From contig NZ_VRLV01000004.1 of NCBI RefSeq assembly GCF_009760925.1, positions 436,308-500,307 of the forward strand: 64,000 nucleotides of DNA, written 5' to 3'. The position numbers were made by a program, and so were the translations under genes. The notes beneath the pieces were generated by a model that was given only the letters and a program-made list of their open reading frames with translations, had not been told where the DNA came from and searched no databases. Below are positions 41,266-49,498 of the stretch, piece after piece. This stretch comes from Nonomuraea typhae. Lineage in GTDB: Bacteria > Actinomycetota > Actinomycetes > Streptosporangiales > Streptosporangiaceae. Positions within the stretch are counted from its first letter, which is position 1; the number at the start of each line of letters is the position of its first letter.

Positions 41266-41986
41266 CCGGACCGCGGTGGTGACCGGGGCGGCCAACGGGC
41301 TGGGCCGGGAGTTCGCCGCCGCCCTCACCGCCGCCGGAGCGCGGGTGGCCGGCTTCGACATCGCCGGGCAGGCGGAAACGGGCGCCCGGGCCGGAGAGCG
41401 GTTCACGCCGTACACCGTGGACGTCACCGACCCGGCCGCGGTCGCCCGTGCCCTGACGCTGGTGAACGCCGAACTGGGCGGCCCGCACCTGGTGGTCAAC
41501 AACGCCGGCGTCTACCCGCCCATCCCCTTCGAGCAGACCAGCCTGGAAGACCTGCGGCGGATCCTGCGGGTCAACGTCGAAGGCCCGTTCGTGGTGACGC
41601 AGGCGGCGCTGCCGTACCTGCGGAGAGCGGGATGGGGACGTGTGGTCAACATCGCGTCCGGCGCCGTGTTCGTGGGGCCGCCCGACCTCGTCGCCTACAC
41701 CGCCTCCAAGGCCGCGCTGATCGGCTTCACGCGGTCGCTGGCCACGCTCCTCGGCCCGGACAACATCACCGTCAACACCATCGCACCCGGCCTGACCAGG
41801 ACCGAAACCGCCGCCCGCAGCACCGGCGCCGACGGCGGTTTCGAACGGGTCGCCGCCATGCAGCGCGTCCCCCGCGTCGAGGAGCCCGCCGACCTGGTCT
41901 CCACGCTGCTCTACGTGTGCGATCCGGCCAGCGGGTTCCTCACCGGGCAGACCCTGAACGTCGACGGAGGGGCGGCCTTCCTGTGA
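41213..41986 (+). CDS. Short-chain dehydrogenase/reductase
   Basis: Rossmann loop TGAANGLG, NNAG, catalytic Ser in NIASGAV and YTASK. ATG 41213 was chosen for GGAG at 7 bases although it overlaps the ATPase gene by 53 bases and adds a Pro/Ala-rich leader; ATG 41255 lacks a ribosome-binding site but starts closer to the fold. Likely oxidises an alcohol or hydroxy acid intermediate of the aryl pathway. Confidence 0.88.
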   Translation: MTTPPPATPTPAPAMLTDRTAVVTGAANGLGREFAAALTAAGARVAGFDIAGQAETGARAGERFTPYTVDVTDPAAVARALTLVNAELGGPHLVVNNAGVYPPIPFEQTSLEDLRRILRVNVEGPFVVTQAALPYLRRAGWGRVVNIASGAVFVGPPDLVAYTASKAALIGFTRSLATLLGPDNITVNTIAPGLTRTETAARSTGADGGFERVAAMQRVPRVEEPADLVSTLLYVCDPASGFLTGQTLNVDGGAAFL

Positions 41987-43602
41987 ACGTCTTCGACCGG
42001 CTCGTGCCCGGCTCCGCGCAGGTCGGGGCGGAGGAGTACGCCGCCCGCACGGGGCGTCCCGGGCTGGGGGCCGCGCTCGCCGAGCTGTCCGGCGGCGACC
42101 TGGCGGCCCTGGCCGGCACCCCGGCCTTCGACCTCGTGCGAGCCGTGGCCATCGAGGCGTACTACGGCGACTACGCCAGCCCCGGATACACCGGGCAGAC
42201 CGGGCACGAGGCGATCGGGTTCACGCCGCCGCAGGCCGTACGGCTGCGCAAGTCCTGGGAGTTCCTCGACGAGCGGCCCGTGCCGTACGCCGGGGACGAC
42301 GAGGCCGACGTGATCGTCGTCGGCTCGGGCGCGGGCGGCGGCCTGATCGCCGCCGAACTCGGCCGGGCCGGGCTGGACGTCCTGCTGCTGGAGGCGGGCG
42401 AGCTGCACGGCGCCGCCGACCACACCCGCTTCGAACTGCGCGCCAACCACCGCCTGTGGTGGCCGGCCCGGTTCGCCGAGGTCGCCGGGGACCGCCCGCT
42501 GGCGTTGCTGTCCGGGCGCTGCGTGGGCGGCACCACCGTGATCAACACCAAGGTCGCCCTGCGGGCCCCCGACGACGAGCTCCCGTTCGCGCTGGGCCCC
42601 TACTACGACCGGGTCGAGGCCGCGCTGGGCGTGCGGGTGCGCGCCGACTGGCCGCCCAGCGTGCACCTGGTACGGCGTGGCTTCCAGGCCCTGGGCGCCG
42701 ACCTGAAGCCGGTCGAGTCGTACACCGACTACACCTGCAGCCGGTGCGGTTCCTGCCTTCAGGGCTGCCCGACCAACGCCGGGCGCAACACGCTCAACAC
42801 CTGGCTGGCCCCCGCCCTGGCCCGCGGCGAGATCCGGCTGCGGACCGGCGTGCAGGCCGACCGCCTCCTGATCTCGGCCGGCCGGGTCACCGGCGTGGCC
42901 CACGCGGGCGGCGTGGCCCGCGCCCCGGTCGTCGTGCTGGCCGCCGGCGCCCTGAACACCCCGCAGATCCTGCGCCGCACCCCCGGCTTCCCCGCCTTCC
43001 CCGGCACCCTGGGCCTGCACCCGGCCCGCCTGGTCTACGGCCTGTTCGACACGCCGCAGGACTGCCACATGGTCTACCCGATCACCGCTCACTGCCTGGA
43101 CTTCCAGCGGGACTTCATCGTCGAGGCCACCACCATCCAGGACCCGGTCGCCTTCGCCGCCAGCCTCGTGGACTCCGCCGGCCTCCCGCTGTGGGGCCGG
43201 GCGCTGACCGAGGTCGTGCGCGACTACCGCCACTGGGCGGGGCTGCTCGTCATGGCCAACGACCTGAACACCGCCTCGGTGGCGCCCGGCGACGTCTTCC
43301 GCAAGAGCTTCACCGCGCTGGAACGCGAGCGCATGTCCGCCGGGCTGGCCTTCGCCGTCCGCGCTCTGGAGGCGGCGGGGGCCAAGCGCGTGGTGTGGAC
43401 CGGCCTGTGCACCTCTCACGTCCAGGGCAGCGCGCCCATCGGCGGCGTCACGGACGAGAACGGCAGGGTCGAGGCCGTCGAGGGCCTGTACGTGGGTGAC
43501 GCCTCCCTCATCCCGGTCTCGTTGTCGGTCAACCCGTCGCTGACGGTCATGGCGCTGGCCACCCGCGTCGCCGACGCCATCCGCGAACGGGCTCCGGGAT
43601 GA
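41983..43602 (+). CDS. GMC-family FAD oxidoreductase with Cys-rich cluster motif
   Basis: An N-terminal ~100-residue helical extension precedes the FAD domain (VIVVGSGAGGGLIAAELGRAGLDVLLLEAGE). SGRCVGGTTVINTKVALRAP is the GMC signature; the C-terminal block SVNPSLTVMALATRVADAI contains the catalytic region. The stretch CSRCGSCLQGCPTNAG has four closely spaced cysteines, as in some alcohol-oxidising GMC enzymes, and might bind a metal or an Fe-S cluster. GTG start overlaps the SDR stop (GTGA). I infer oxidation of an aryl alcohol or alpha-hydroxy acid upstream of the decarboxylase. Confidence 0.87.
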   Translation: MNVFDRLVPGSAQVGAEEYAARTGRPGLGAALAELSGGDLAALAGTPAFDLVRAVAIEAYYGDYASPGYTGQTGHEAIGFTPPQAVRLRKSWEFLDERPVPYAGDDEADVIVVGSGAGGGLIAAELGRAGLDVLLLEAGELHGAADHTRFELRANHRLWWPARFAEVAGDRPLALLSGRCVGGTTVINTKVALRAPDDELPFALGPYYDRVEAALGVRVRADWPPSVHLVRRGFQALGADLKPVESYTDYTCSRCGSCLQGCPTNAGRNTLNTWLAPALARGEIRLRTGVQADRLLISAGRVTGVAHAGGVARAPVVVLAAGALNTPQILRRTPGFPAFPGTLGLHPARLVYGLFDTPQDCHMVYPITAHCLDFQRDFIVEATTIQDPVAFAASLVDSAGLPLWGRALTEVVRDYRHWAGLLVMANDLNTASVAPGDVFRKSFTALERERMSAGLAFAVRALEAAGAKRVVWTGLCTSHVQGSAPIGGVTDENGRVEAVEGLYVGDASLIPVSLSVNPSLTVMALATRVADAIRERAPG

Positions 43603-43627
43603 CCCGGGTTCCCGGATAATTGCTCAC

Positions 43628-43780
43628 ATGACCCCCAAGAGTGTGCCCGTCGGCATCGCGGTGGCCGCGATCGTCCTGGCGTTCCTGGTCACCTCGCCGT
43701 TCCTCATCGCCTCCCTGTGCGTGCTCGCCCTGGTCTGCCTCGGCTGGTGGTTCGTCCTGGAACGCAGCGACCGCGGCTAA
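43628..43780 (+). CDS. Small membrane protein, 50 aa
   Basis: Starts MTPKSVPVGIAVAAIVLAF and contains two hydrophobic stretches with a short turn (TSPFLIAS), ending in a charged tail ERSDRG. The third-position GC is high. It follows the GMC gene by 25 bases and may be its last co-transcribed gene. Function unknown. Confidence 0.6.
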   Translation: MTPKSVPVGIAVAAIVLAFLVTSPFLIASLCVLALVCLGWWFVLERSDRG

Positions 43781-43881
43781 ACCCGTTGGCGGGGCGGGGA
43801 AGGGTGTTGGTAGCGTCGGCGGTGTCCAGCCGAGTGACCTAGGGGCCTGTGGGCCCGGGAGAGTGGTGTATGCCCCGGTCC

Positions 43882-43942
43882 GCGCCGAGCGCGCCTGCAG
43901 TGTCCGTGTCATTCGCCATGCTGAGTTAGGTCCGCTCGGCGC
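43882..43942 (+). promoter_or_regulatory. Structured 5' leader before the RNHCP genes
   Basis: GCGCCGAGCG at 43882-43891 pairs perfectly with CGCTCGGCGC at 43933-43942 (41-base loop), followed by TTCCTTGCTGCTG and a GGTAACGGCAAGGAGCC segment containing the ribosome-binding site. The space 43781-43988 has no gene. Candidate cis-regulatory RNA; could also be a terminator for the preceding operon, but there is no T-run after the stem. Confidence 0.45.
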
Positions 43943-43988
43943 TTCCTTGCTGCTGTGTTCGTGAGGTAACGGCAAGGAGCCCTTCAAC

Positions 43989-44279
43989 GTGTCCGACTGT
44001 TTCACCTGCCCGCTGTGCGGGCTCGCGCCGGGTGACCGGCGCAACCACTGCCCCGAGTGCCTGACCGGGGTGCATCCCGGCGACGGGGCGCGGATGGCGC
44101 CCATCGCCGTGGCCGTGCCGCGGGAGGGCGAATGGGTGATCGTCCACCGCTGCGAGAGGTGCGGGTGGCTGGCGTCCTCGCCCGCCCGCGCCGACGACAA
44201 CGTGCTCATCCTCATGCGGATGGCGGTACGCCCGCTGGCCTCGCCGCCGTTCCCGTTCGAGATGTTCGGGCGGATGTGA
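43989..44279 (+). CDS. RNHCP domain zinc-ribbon protein (first of a pair)
   Basis: Cys-rich 96-aa protein with FTCPLCGLAPGDRRNHCPECLTGVHP: the RNHCP signature is exact. A second CxxC pair follows in HRCERCG, so two structural zinc sites are likely. C-terminus DDNVLILMRMAVRPLASPPF matches the paralogue next door. GTG start with AAGGAG upstream. Function of the family is unknown. Confidence 0.88.
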   Translation: MSDCFTCPLCGLAPGDRRNHCPECLTGVHPGDGARMAPIAVAVPREGEWVIVHRCERCGWLASSPARADDNVLILMRMAVRPLASPPFPFEMFGRM

Positions 44280-44638
44280 TGGCCAGGCAGCGGCGCCCGC
44301 AGCGGCGCAAGCAGCCCCGGGCCGGATCGTTCCGGTGCGCGGGGTGCAAGGCAGACGTGCCCATGGACGCCCCCGGCACCGCGCATCGCAACCACTGCCC
44401 CCAGTGCCTCACCAGCCTGCACCTCGACCGGCGGGTGCCCGGTGATCGCGACGCCGGGTGCGGCGGGCGGATGGAGGCGATCGGGGTCACCGTCAAGGGA
44501 GCGGGGGAGTGGATGCTCATCCACGAGTGCCGCCGGTGCGGCGGGCTCGGCGTCAACCGCATCGCGGGCGACGACAACGCCCTCACCCTGATGCGCCTGG
44601 CCATGCGGCCGCTGGCCGGGAGCCGGCTCAGCCTCTGA
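44279..44638 (+). CDS. RNHCP domain zinc-ribbon protein (second of a pair)
   Basis: Basic N-terminus (MARQRRPQRRKQPRAGS), then FRCAGCKADVPMDAPGTAHRNHCPQCLTSLHLD and HECRRCGGLGVNRIAGDDNALTLMRLAMRPL. It is a tandem paralogue of the previous gene; stop and start share one base (TGATG). The basic tail suggests nucleic acid binding. Confidence 0.88.
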   Translation: MARQRRPQRRKQPRAGSFRCAGCKADVPMDAPGTAHRNHCPQCLTSLHLDRRVPGDRDAGCGGRMEAIGVTVKGAGEWMLIHECRRCGGLGVNRIAGDDNALTLMRLAMRPLAGSRLSL

Positions 44639-44699
44639 GCCCGGCGACCGGCTCGGTCATGGCCCGACGACCGCCGCGCCCGGCCTCGGCGCGGCGGCA

Positions 44700-44820
44700 C
44701 GCGCCCCCGACCCCGGCGCGCGAGCAGGGTGCCGGCCAGGCGCGGCGAGGCGGCCATGAAGATGACCGTGAGCGGCACGAAGGCGAGCCCGGCGGCCGGC
44801 GCCGCATACCCGAGCACGTC
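44700..44820 (-). pseudogene. Remnant of a DHA2-type MFS efflux transporter
   Basis: About 40 residues on the minus strand read VLGYAAPAAGLAFVPLTVIF then AASPRLAGTLLARRG, the conserved block around helix 9 of EmrB/QacA-like transporters. No start and no flanking transporter sequence exist on either side. Decayed fragment. Confidence 0.6.
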
Positions 44821-44870
44821 CGAGCTCGGCCCCCTCGGACACCCGAAGGACACCCGGACGGCACACGAAA

Positions 44871-44900
44871 GCGGCCGGGCTCCCGTAGGAGCCCGGCCGC
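44871..44900 (-). terminator. Rho-independent-like hairpin after the DUF998 gene
   Basis: GCGGCCGGGCTCC (44871-44883) and GGAGCCCGGCCGC (44888-44900) form a perfect 13-bp stem with a CGTA loop, 4 bases past the DUF998 stop and followed on that strand by TTTCG. Confidence 0.8.
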
Positions 44901-44904
44901 CGGT

Positions 44905-45510
44905 TTACGCGCTGACGGTGGCGCGCACTCTGGCTGACACCACGGCCAGCCAGATGAGCCCCAGCCCCGCTCCGGCAGTGAACGCCATCACGGTGGCCGA
45001 AGACCCGGCGAACCCGGCCAGCACGCCGACCGGCACGAGCCGGCAGGCGATCGCCCACCCGCGCTCACCCCGGGCGGCGAAGTGCCGGCCCATCACCACG
45101 AACGCCGCGCACAGCGACAGGAAGCCGACCATGGCCCCTGCCATGTGGATGGCGCCGGTGGTGCTGAGCAGCGCCGCCTGATCGGCGGCGTCGGGGAAGC
45201 CCGCCCCGGGGTCGGCGCTGAAGAACGCGCTGACCAGGAACGAGACCCCGAACACCGCCACCAGTCGAGGCGCCCACGTGCCGCCGGGGCCGCCCGTCAG
45301 TGCCCGGCACAGCCCGATCGAGGCGGCGATGGCCAGGCAGGCGGTGATGACGAAGCTGGTCACCTGGATCCAGCCGAGCTCGCCGAGGCTGAGCTGGCTG
45401 ATGGCGTTGCGCGAGAAGTCGAAGGGCTCACGGGTGAGCCCCTGGACCAGCGCCACGCCCAGGAACCACGGGCCCGCGGCGATCCCGCAGGCCAGCAGGA
45501 TCCTCGTCAT
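44905..45510 (-). CDS. DUF998 family membrane protein
   Basis: About 201 residues with six hydrophobic segments; FDFSRNAISQLSLGELGWIQ is the characteristic DUF998 block (the S-x-LS-x-G motif). Function unknown. Start overlaps the stop of the DHFR-like gene (ATGA), and the hairpin terminator follows. Confidence 0.85.
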   Translation of the reverse strand: MTRILLACGIAAGPWFLGVALVQGLTREPFDFSRNAISQLSLGELGWIQVTSFVITACLAIAASIGLCRALTGGPGGTWAPRLVAVFGVSFLVSAFFSADPGAGFPDAADQAALLSTTGAIHMAGAMVGFLSLCAAFVVMGRHFAARGERGWAIACRLVPVGVLAGFAGSSATVMAFTAGAGLGLIWLAVVSARVRATVSA

Positions 45511-46043
45511 GCCGGCCGGTAGGTCAGGTCGAGCACGCCGGTGGCGAAGGTGAGCGACTGGGTGAGCGTCAGCGGCACCCGGGCGCCCTCGGGGAACAGC
45601 CGGCGGCCGCTGCCCACGACGATCGGGTGCACCATCAGCCGCAGCTCGTCGACGAGCCCGGCCGCCAGCAGCGCCCGGGTGAGGGTGATGCTGCCGGTGA
45701 CGTTGATGTTCGTGCCGGGCTCCTCCTTCAGCTGCTTGACGGCGGTGACGAGGTCGCCTTCGATCACGGTGGCGTTCTGCCAGCCCGGCTCCGTCATGGT
45801 GGTGGAGGCCACCACCTTGCGGATGCCGTTGATCGCATCGGCCATCTCGCCGCTCTGGTGCGGCCAGACCGCGGCGAACTCCGCGTAGGTCACCCGGCCC
45901 AGCAGCAGCGTGTCGGCCGCGGCCGACATCTCACCGACCGCGGCGCCCATCTCGCCGTCGAAGTAGGGGAAGTGCCACTCGGTGGGCGCCTCCACGACGC
46001 CGTCGAGCGATATGAACTGCGATGCCACAAGCTTGCGGCTCAT
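45507..46043 (-). CDS. Dihydrofolate reductase-like (RibD C-terminal domain) protein
   Basis: MSRKLVASQFISLDGVVEAPTEW is the usual opening of the DHFR/RibD_C actinomycete family; TLLLGRVTYAEFAAVWP, INVTGSITLTRALLAAGLVDELRLMVHPIVVGSGRRLFP complete the NADPH-binding domain. Not FolA; substrate unknown. ATG 46043 chosen for AAGGAGATATCC upstream. Coupled to DUF998. Confidence 0.88.
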   Translation of the reverse strand: MSRKLVASQFISLDGVVEAPTEWHFPYFDGEMGAAVGEMSAAADTLLLGRVTYAEFAAVWPHQSGEMADAINGIRKVVASTTMTEPGWQNATVIEGDLVTAVKQLKEEPGTNINVTGSITLTRALLAAGLVDELRLMVHPIVVGSGRRLFPEGARVPLTLTQSLTFATGVLDLTYRPA

Positions 46044-46185
46044 GGATATCTCCTTAACGGTGTTTCTTTTCTGGTGACGCTGCGCGCAGCGTCCTGGTGT
46101 CCCCGAAGCCCGCCTCGCGCGCGGCGGCTTCGGTGGTCGATCCCTGCCGCGGGACGTGCCCGGCACGTTCCCGCCGCAGGGGCGT

Positions 46186-46350
46186 CTATGGGGCCGATCC
46201 GGCCTGCCCGTCGCGGAACACCTGCTTGACGAGGGCGTCGGTCAGCTTCTGGAAGTCCTTGGCCGGGCCTCTGGTGCCGAGTCCACCCAGGTCACCGAGG
46301 CGGTCAAGGTCTTGCTGCCGTCGGGCGAGCCGTACGAAGCCCGGGCCGGC
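46186..46350 (-). pseudogene. Frameshifted C-terminal gene fragment
   Basis: On the minus strand one frame reads ARASYGSPDGSKTLTASVTW and then loses coding character near 46280, where a second frame takes over with AKDFQKLTDALVKQVFRDGQ before a stop at 46186. Both pieces have strong third-position GC, which suggests one original gene with a frameshift between. Family not recognised. The space 46044-46356 holds nothing else. Confidence 0.45.
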
Positions 46351-46356
46351 GTGCTG

Positions 46357-46764
46357 TCAGGCGGCGTCGAGGGCTTCGGTGATCTTGCGGATCATGGCGG
46401 CCGCGGTGGGGCTGGGCCGGCCGTTCGCGGCCTGGGCGGCGGCTTCGACGGCGACGAGGACGGTGTCGCGGAAGTTGCCGGCCTCTGCCGGGTCCTGCTC
46501 GTTGAGCAGGCTCATGGCCGCCGTCAGCGCGGGCAGCACGTGGTCGGCGATCGCGGCCACGGACGTGCCGCTCACCTCGACGCCCGGCTTCTTCTCGGCC
46601 AGCACGTGCCCGACCGGGCCGGTGGCGGAGTACAGCGAGAGCGAGCCCGCGGTGGCGGCCTTGTGCGGCGAGCCGGCGACATCGGCGGCGGCCAGCAGGG
46701 TGACGGCGCCGTAGGCGGCCGTGCGGAGGGCGAGCTTGTCCTGGGCGGTAAGGGTGAGAGACAT
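46357..46764 (-). CDS. Hypothetical protein, 135 aa
   Basis: Starts MSLTLTAQDKLALRTAAYGA and is largely alpha-helical (AAYGAVTLLAAADVAGSPHK; HVLPALTAAMSLLNEQ). Small, Ala-rich, no signal peptide. The family is not recognised. ATG 46764 gives the compact form. It is divergent from the SDR gene. Confidence 0.7.
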   Translation of the reverse strand: MSLTLTAQDKLALRTAAYGAVTLLAAADVAGSPHKAATAGSLSLYSATGPVGHVLAEKKPGVEVSGTSVAAIADHVLPALTAAMSLLNEQDPAEAGNFRDTVLVAVEAAAQAANGRPSPTAAAMIRKITEALDAA

Positions 46765-46949
46765 GATGGTGAGCTCCAAGAAGTCAGTCAGGGGATTCGG
46801 GCGGCTGAACCGCTCATGACAGCTACGATCGCGGGCCGTCCTGATAGCGGGCCGCCGCCGTCCTGACGTGGCCGCTGACACGGCACCGGGCCGCCGGGGT
46901 CATCCTTTTCCGATACGGCGGGCCCTGTCGCTCCCCGTGGTGTACACAG

Positions 46950-47783
46950 GTGTTCGTGAAAACCGCATCCTTAGCCGGCCGCCGCGTCCTCATCACGGGC
47001 GCGGCCGGCGGCATCGGCCGCGCGCTCGCCGTGTTCGCCGCCCGGAGAGGCGCCCTCCTCTTCCTCACCGACCTGCGCGCCGGGCCGCTCGGCGCGGTCG
47101 CCCGCGAGTGCGCGGCCGTGCACGCCAAGGCCGCCGACCTGGCCGACCACGGCCAGGTCAAGGACCTGGCCGCCGAGATCCACGCCGCCCACGGCCCCAT
47201 GGACGTCGTCATGAACGTGGCCGGGATCTCCGCCTGGGGCACCGTCGAGACGCTCGAGCACCGGCAGTGGCGGGCCATGGTGGACGTCAACCTCATGGGC
47301 CCGATCCACGTGATCGAGTGCTTCCTGCCCGCCATGATCGCCGCCGGACGGGGCGGGCACCTGGTCAACGTCTCCTCCGCCGCCGGGCTCGTCGGCCTGC
47401 CCTGGCACGCCGCCTACAGCGCCGGCAAGTACGGCCTGCGCGGGGTCTCCGAGGTGCTCCGCTTCGACCTGCGCCGGCACGGCATCGGCGTCACCCTGGT
47501 CTGCCCCGGCGCGGTCGACACCGGGCTCACCGAGACCGTCGAGATCGCCGGGATCGACAAGGACGGTCGCCGGTTCCGGCGTCTTCAGGCACTGTTCCGG
47601 CGGCACGCGGCCCCGCCGTACCAGGTGGCGGAGACGATCATGCGGGGGATGGCGCGCGGGCGCTACCTCGTGCACACCTCCACGGCGGTGCGGCTGCTGC
47701 ACCTGGCCGAGCGCGTGTGCCCGCCGCTCTACGTCGTCGTCATGCGGGCGCTGAACCGGCTCATCCACCGGATCGCCGCATGA
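46950..47783 (+). CDS. Short-chain dehydrogenase/reductase
   Basis: TGAAGGIG Rossmann loop, NVAG, catalytic Ser in NVSSAAG and YSAGK. C-terminal HLAERVCPPLYVVVMRALN is an extended helical tail seen in membrane-associated SDRs that act on lipids or steroids. GTG start at 46950 (GTG 46956 possible). First of three overlapping genes. Confidence 0.88.
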   Translation: MFVKTASLAGRRVLITGAAGGIGRALAVFAARRGALLFLTDLRAGPLGAVARECAAVHAKAADLADHGQVKDLAAEIHAAHGPMDVVMNVAGISAWGTVETLEHRQWRAMVDVNLMGPIHVIECFLPAMIAAGRGGHLVNVSSAAGLVGLPWHAAYSAGKYGLRGVSEVLRFDLRRHGIGVTLVCPGAVDTGLTETVEIAGIDKDGRRFRRLQALFRRHAAPPYQVAETIMRGMARGRYLVHTSTAVRLLHLAERVCPPLYVVVMRALNRLIHRIAA

Positions 47784-48307
47784 GGCGGCACGGGGTGAGC
47801 GTGCCCGTCCGCGTCTTCAGCAGGCTGGCCGGGCGCGTGGCAGGGACCGGGCCGCCGAACCTGTTCCTCACGCTGGGACGGCACCGGCGGCTGTTCTGGG
47901 GCTGGCTGCACTTCGCCGGGCGGCTCATGCCCGGCGGGCGGCTGCCCCGGCGCCTGAGTGAGCTGGTCATCCTGCGGGTGGCCACGCTGCGGGAGTGCGC
48001 CTACGAGCTGGAGCACCACCGGCGGCTGGGCCGCCGCGCGGGCCTCACCGCCGCCGACCTCCGGCGGGTACGGCACGGCCCCGCGGCGCCCGGCTGGACG
48101 TGGCGCGAGCGGTTGCTCCTGAGCGCCGCCGACGAACTGCACGCCACCCGGGATCTGTCCGACGCGACCCGTCATGATCTTCTCGCCGCGTTCGGTGATA
48201 CCGTGCTGATCGAGCTGGTGATGCTCGTCGGGCACTACGAGATGCTCGCCACGGCGATCACGGCCCTGCGCATCGCACCGGATCAGCCGCGGAGCGGAAG
48301 TGACTGA
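47780..48307 (+). CDS. Carboxymuconolactone decarboxylase-family protein
   Basis: AhpD-like all-helical fold: LSELVILRVATLRECAYELEHHRRLGRRAGL. The usual CxxC of AhpD is reduced to a single Cys (RECAYELEHH), so peroxidase chemistry is unlikely; the ExxxH cluster is retained. ATGA overlap with the SDR gene and 8-base overlap with the TetR gene. Confidence 0.85.
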   Translation: MRRHGVSVPVRVFSRLAGRVAGTGPPNLFLTLGRHRRLFWGWLHFAGRLMPGGRLPRRLSELVILRVATLRECAYELEHHRRLGRRAGLTAADLRRVRHGPAAPGWTWRERLLLSAADELHATRDLSDATRHDLLAAFGDTVLIELVMLVGHYEMLATAITALRIAPDQPRSGSD

Positions 48308-48911
48308 CCACGACACCAAGACGGGCCCCCTGCCCAGCGGGCGGCACCACCTCAGCCGCGAGCAGGTCGTCTCCTCCCAGCGCGGCCGCATGCTCAAGGC
48401 CATGCGCGAGTCGATGATGGAGCGCGGCTACGTCGGCACCTCGGTCACCGACGTCGTCCGCCGCGCCGGGGTCTCCCGCGAGACGTTCTACCAGCAGTTC
48501 ACTTCCAAGCAGGACTGTTTCGTCCAGGGGCTCGACGAGGCCATGGACACCCTGTCGGGCAACCTGCGCGCCGCCGGCTCGCGCTCCTTCCGCTCCTTAC
48601 TCCGCGTCTACCTCAGGACGCTGGCCGCCGATCCCGCGCTGGCCAGGCTCTACCTCGTCGAGGTCTACGCCGCCGGGCCGGAGGCGATGGCCCGCCGTAC
48701 CGCGAACCAGCAGCGCTTCGCCGGCGCGCTCGCGGAGATGTTCCAGGCCCGGACCGGCGAGCAGCGGTTCGCCTGCCTGGCGCTGGTCGCCGCCGTCGCC
48801 CAGCTCGTCACCGCGGCGCTGGTCCAGGGGGACATGGACGCGCTGCTGGCGCTGGAGGAGCCGCTGGCCGCGCTGGCCGAGCGGCTCCTGCCCGTCAGCA
48901 GCCGGGAATGA
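48300..48911 (+). CDS. TetR family transcriptional regulator
   Basis: HTH in ESMMERGYVGTSVTDVVRRAGVSRETFYQQFTSKQDCF, typical of TetR proteins linked to lipid or steroid SDR operons. GTG start at 48300. Encoded last in the SDR-CMD-TetR operon, so it probably controls it. Confidence 0.9.
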   Translation: MTDHDTKTGPLPSGRHHLSREQVVSSQRGRMLKAMRESMMERGYVGTSVTDVVRRAGVSRETFYQQFTSKQDCFVQGLDEAMDTLSGNLRAAGSRSFRSLLRVYLRTLAADPALARLYLVEVYAAGPEAMARRTANQQRFAGALAEMFQARTGEQRFACLALVAAVAQLVTAALVQGDMDALLALEEPLAALAERLLPVSSRE

Positions 48912-48989
48912 CGGTGCCGATGCCCGAGGCAGGCCGGTGTTGCCGCGGTCGTAGGCGTTCGCGTCGGGGTCCAGGTGCCCGGGGTGTGC

Positions 48990-49436
48990 TCAGCTTTCGC
49001 GCAGTTCCTTGATGGCCGCGCGGTGGGCGTCGGTGACGCGGGCGAACATCTCGATCATGACCGGCACCTGCTCCGGACTGAAGTGGGTGGCGACCGCCGA
49101 TAGGTGCCGCTTGGCCGCTTCGGCGGCGGCCTCGTAGTCGCTCAGGCCGCCGTCCACGAGTTCCACGGTGACGGTGCGGCGGTCGCGTTCGCCGCGCACC
49201 CGGCGCGCGTAGCCCGCCTTCTCCAGCCGGTCGATCAGGCGGGTCGTGGAGGCGGACGGCAGGCCGAGCTCCTCGGCGAGCGCGCCGACGGCCATCGGGC
49301 CGCGCATGTCCAGCAGGATCGCCGCGGCCACGTCGACGGGCTGCAGGCCGAGCCGGTCGGCCACCGCCTCGTTGTACAGCAGGACCGCGATCAGGAACTC
49401 GCGCCAGACGTCGTCGGGGTGCTTCTCCATGTCCAT
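48990..49436 (-). CDS. MarR family transcriptional regulator
   Basis: Winged helix with MAVGALAEELGLPSASTTRLIDRLEKAGYARRVRGERDRRTVTVELV, the MarR recognition helix and wing. No cysteine switch. Divergent from the FAD monooxygenase, with a palindromic operator in the 62-base gap. Likely a ligand-sensing repressor of that enzyme. Confidence 0.92.
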   Translation of the reverse strand: MDMEKHPDDVWREFLIAVLLYNEAVADRLGLQPVDVAAAILLDMRGPMAVGALAEELGLPSASTTRLIDRLEKAGYARRVRGERDRRTVTVELVDGGLSDYEAAAEAAKRHLSAVATHFSPEQVPVMIEMFARVTDAHRAAIKELRES

Positions 49437-49456
49437 GTGCCCAACCTACTTCAATC

Positions 49457-49486
49457 CGGTGTATCTTCATATCGGAGATACTCCGA
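49457..49486. promoter_or_regulatory. MarR-type operator
   Basis: CGGTGTATCT-N9-AGATACTCCG (9 of 10 paired) overlapping a second perfect dyad TCGGAG-ata-CTCCGA (49472-49486). Lies between the MarR and monooxygenase starts, covering the probable promoter of both. Confidence 0.8.
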
Positions 49487-49498
49487 CTTGGAGGAAAA

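Noticed and set aside
44879..44904. Hairpin at 44871-44900 as a regulatory RNA
   Set aside because: Position directly after the DUF998 stop and simple 4-base loop fit an ordinary terminator.
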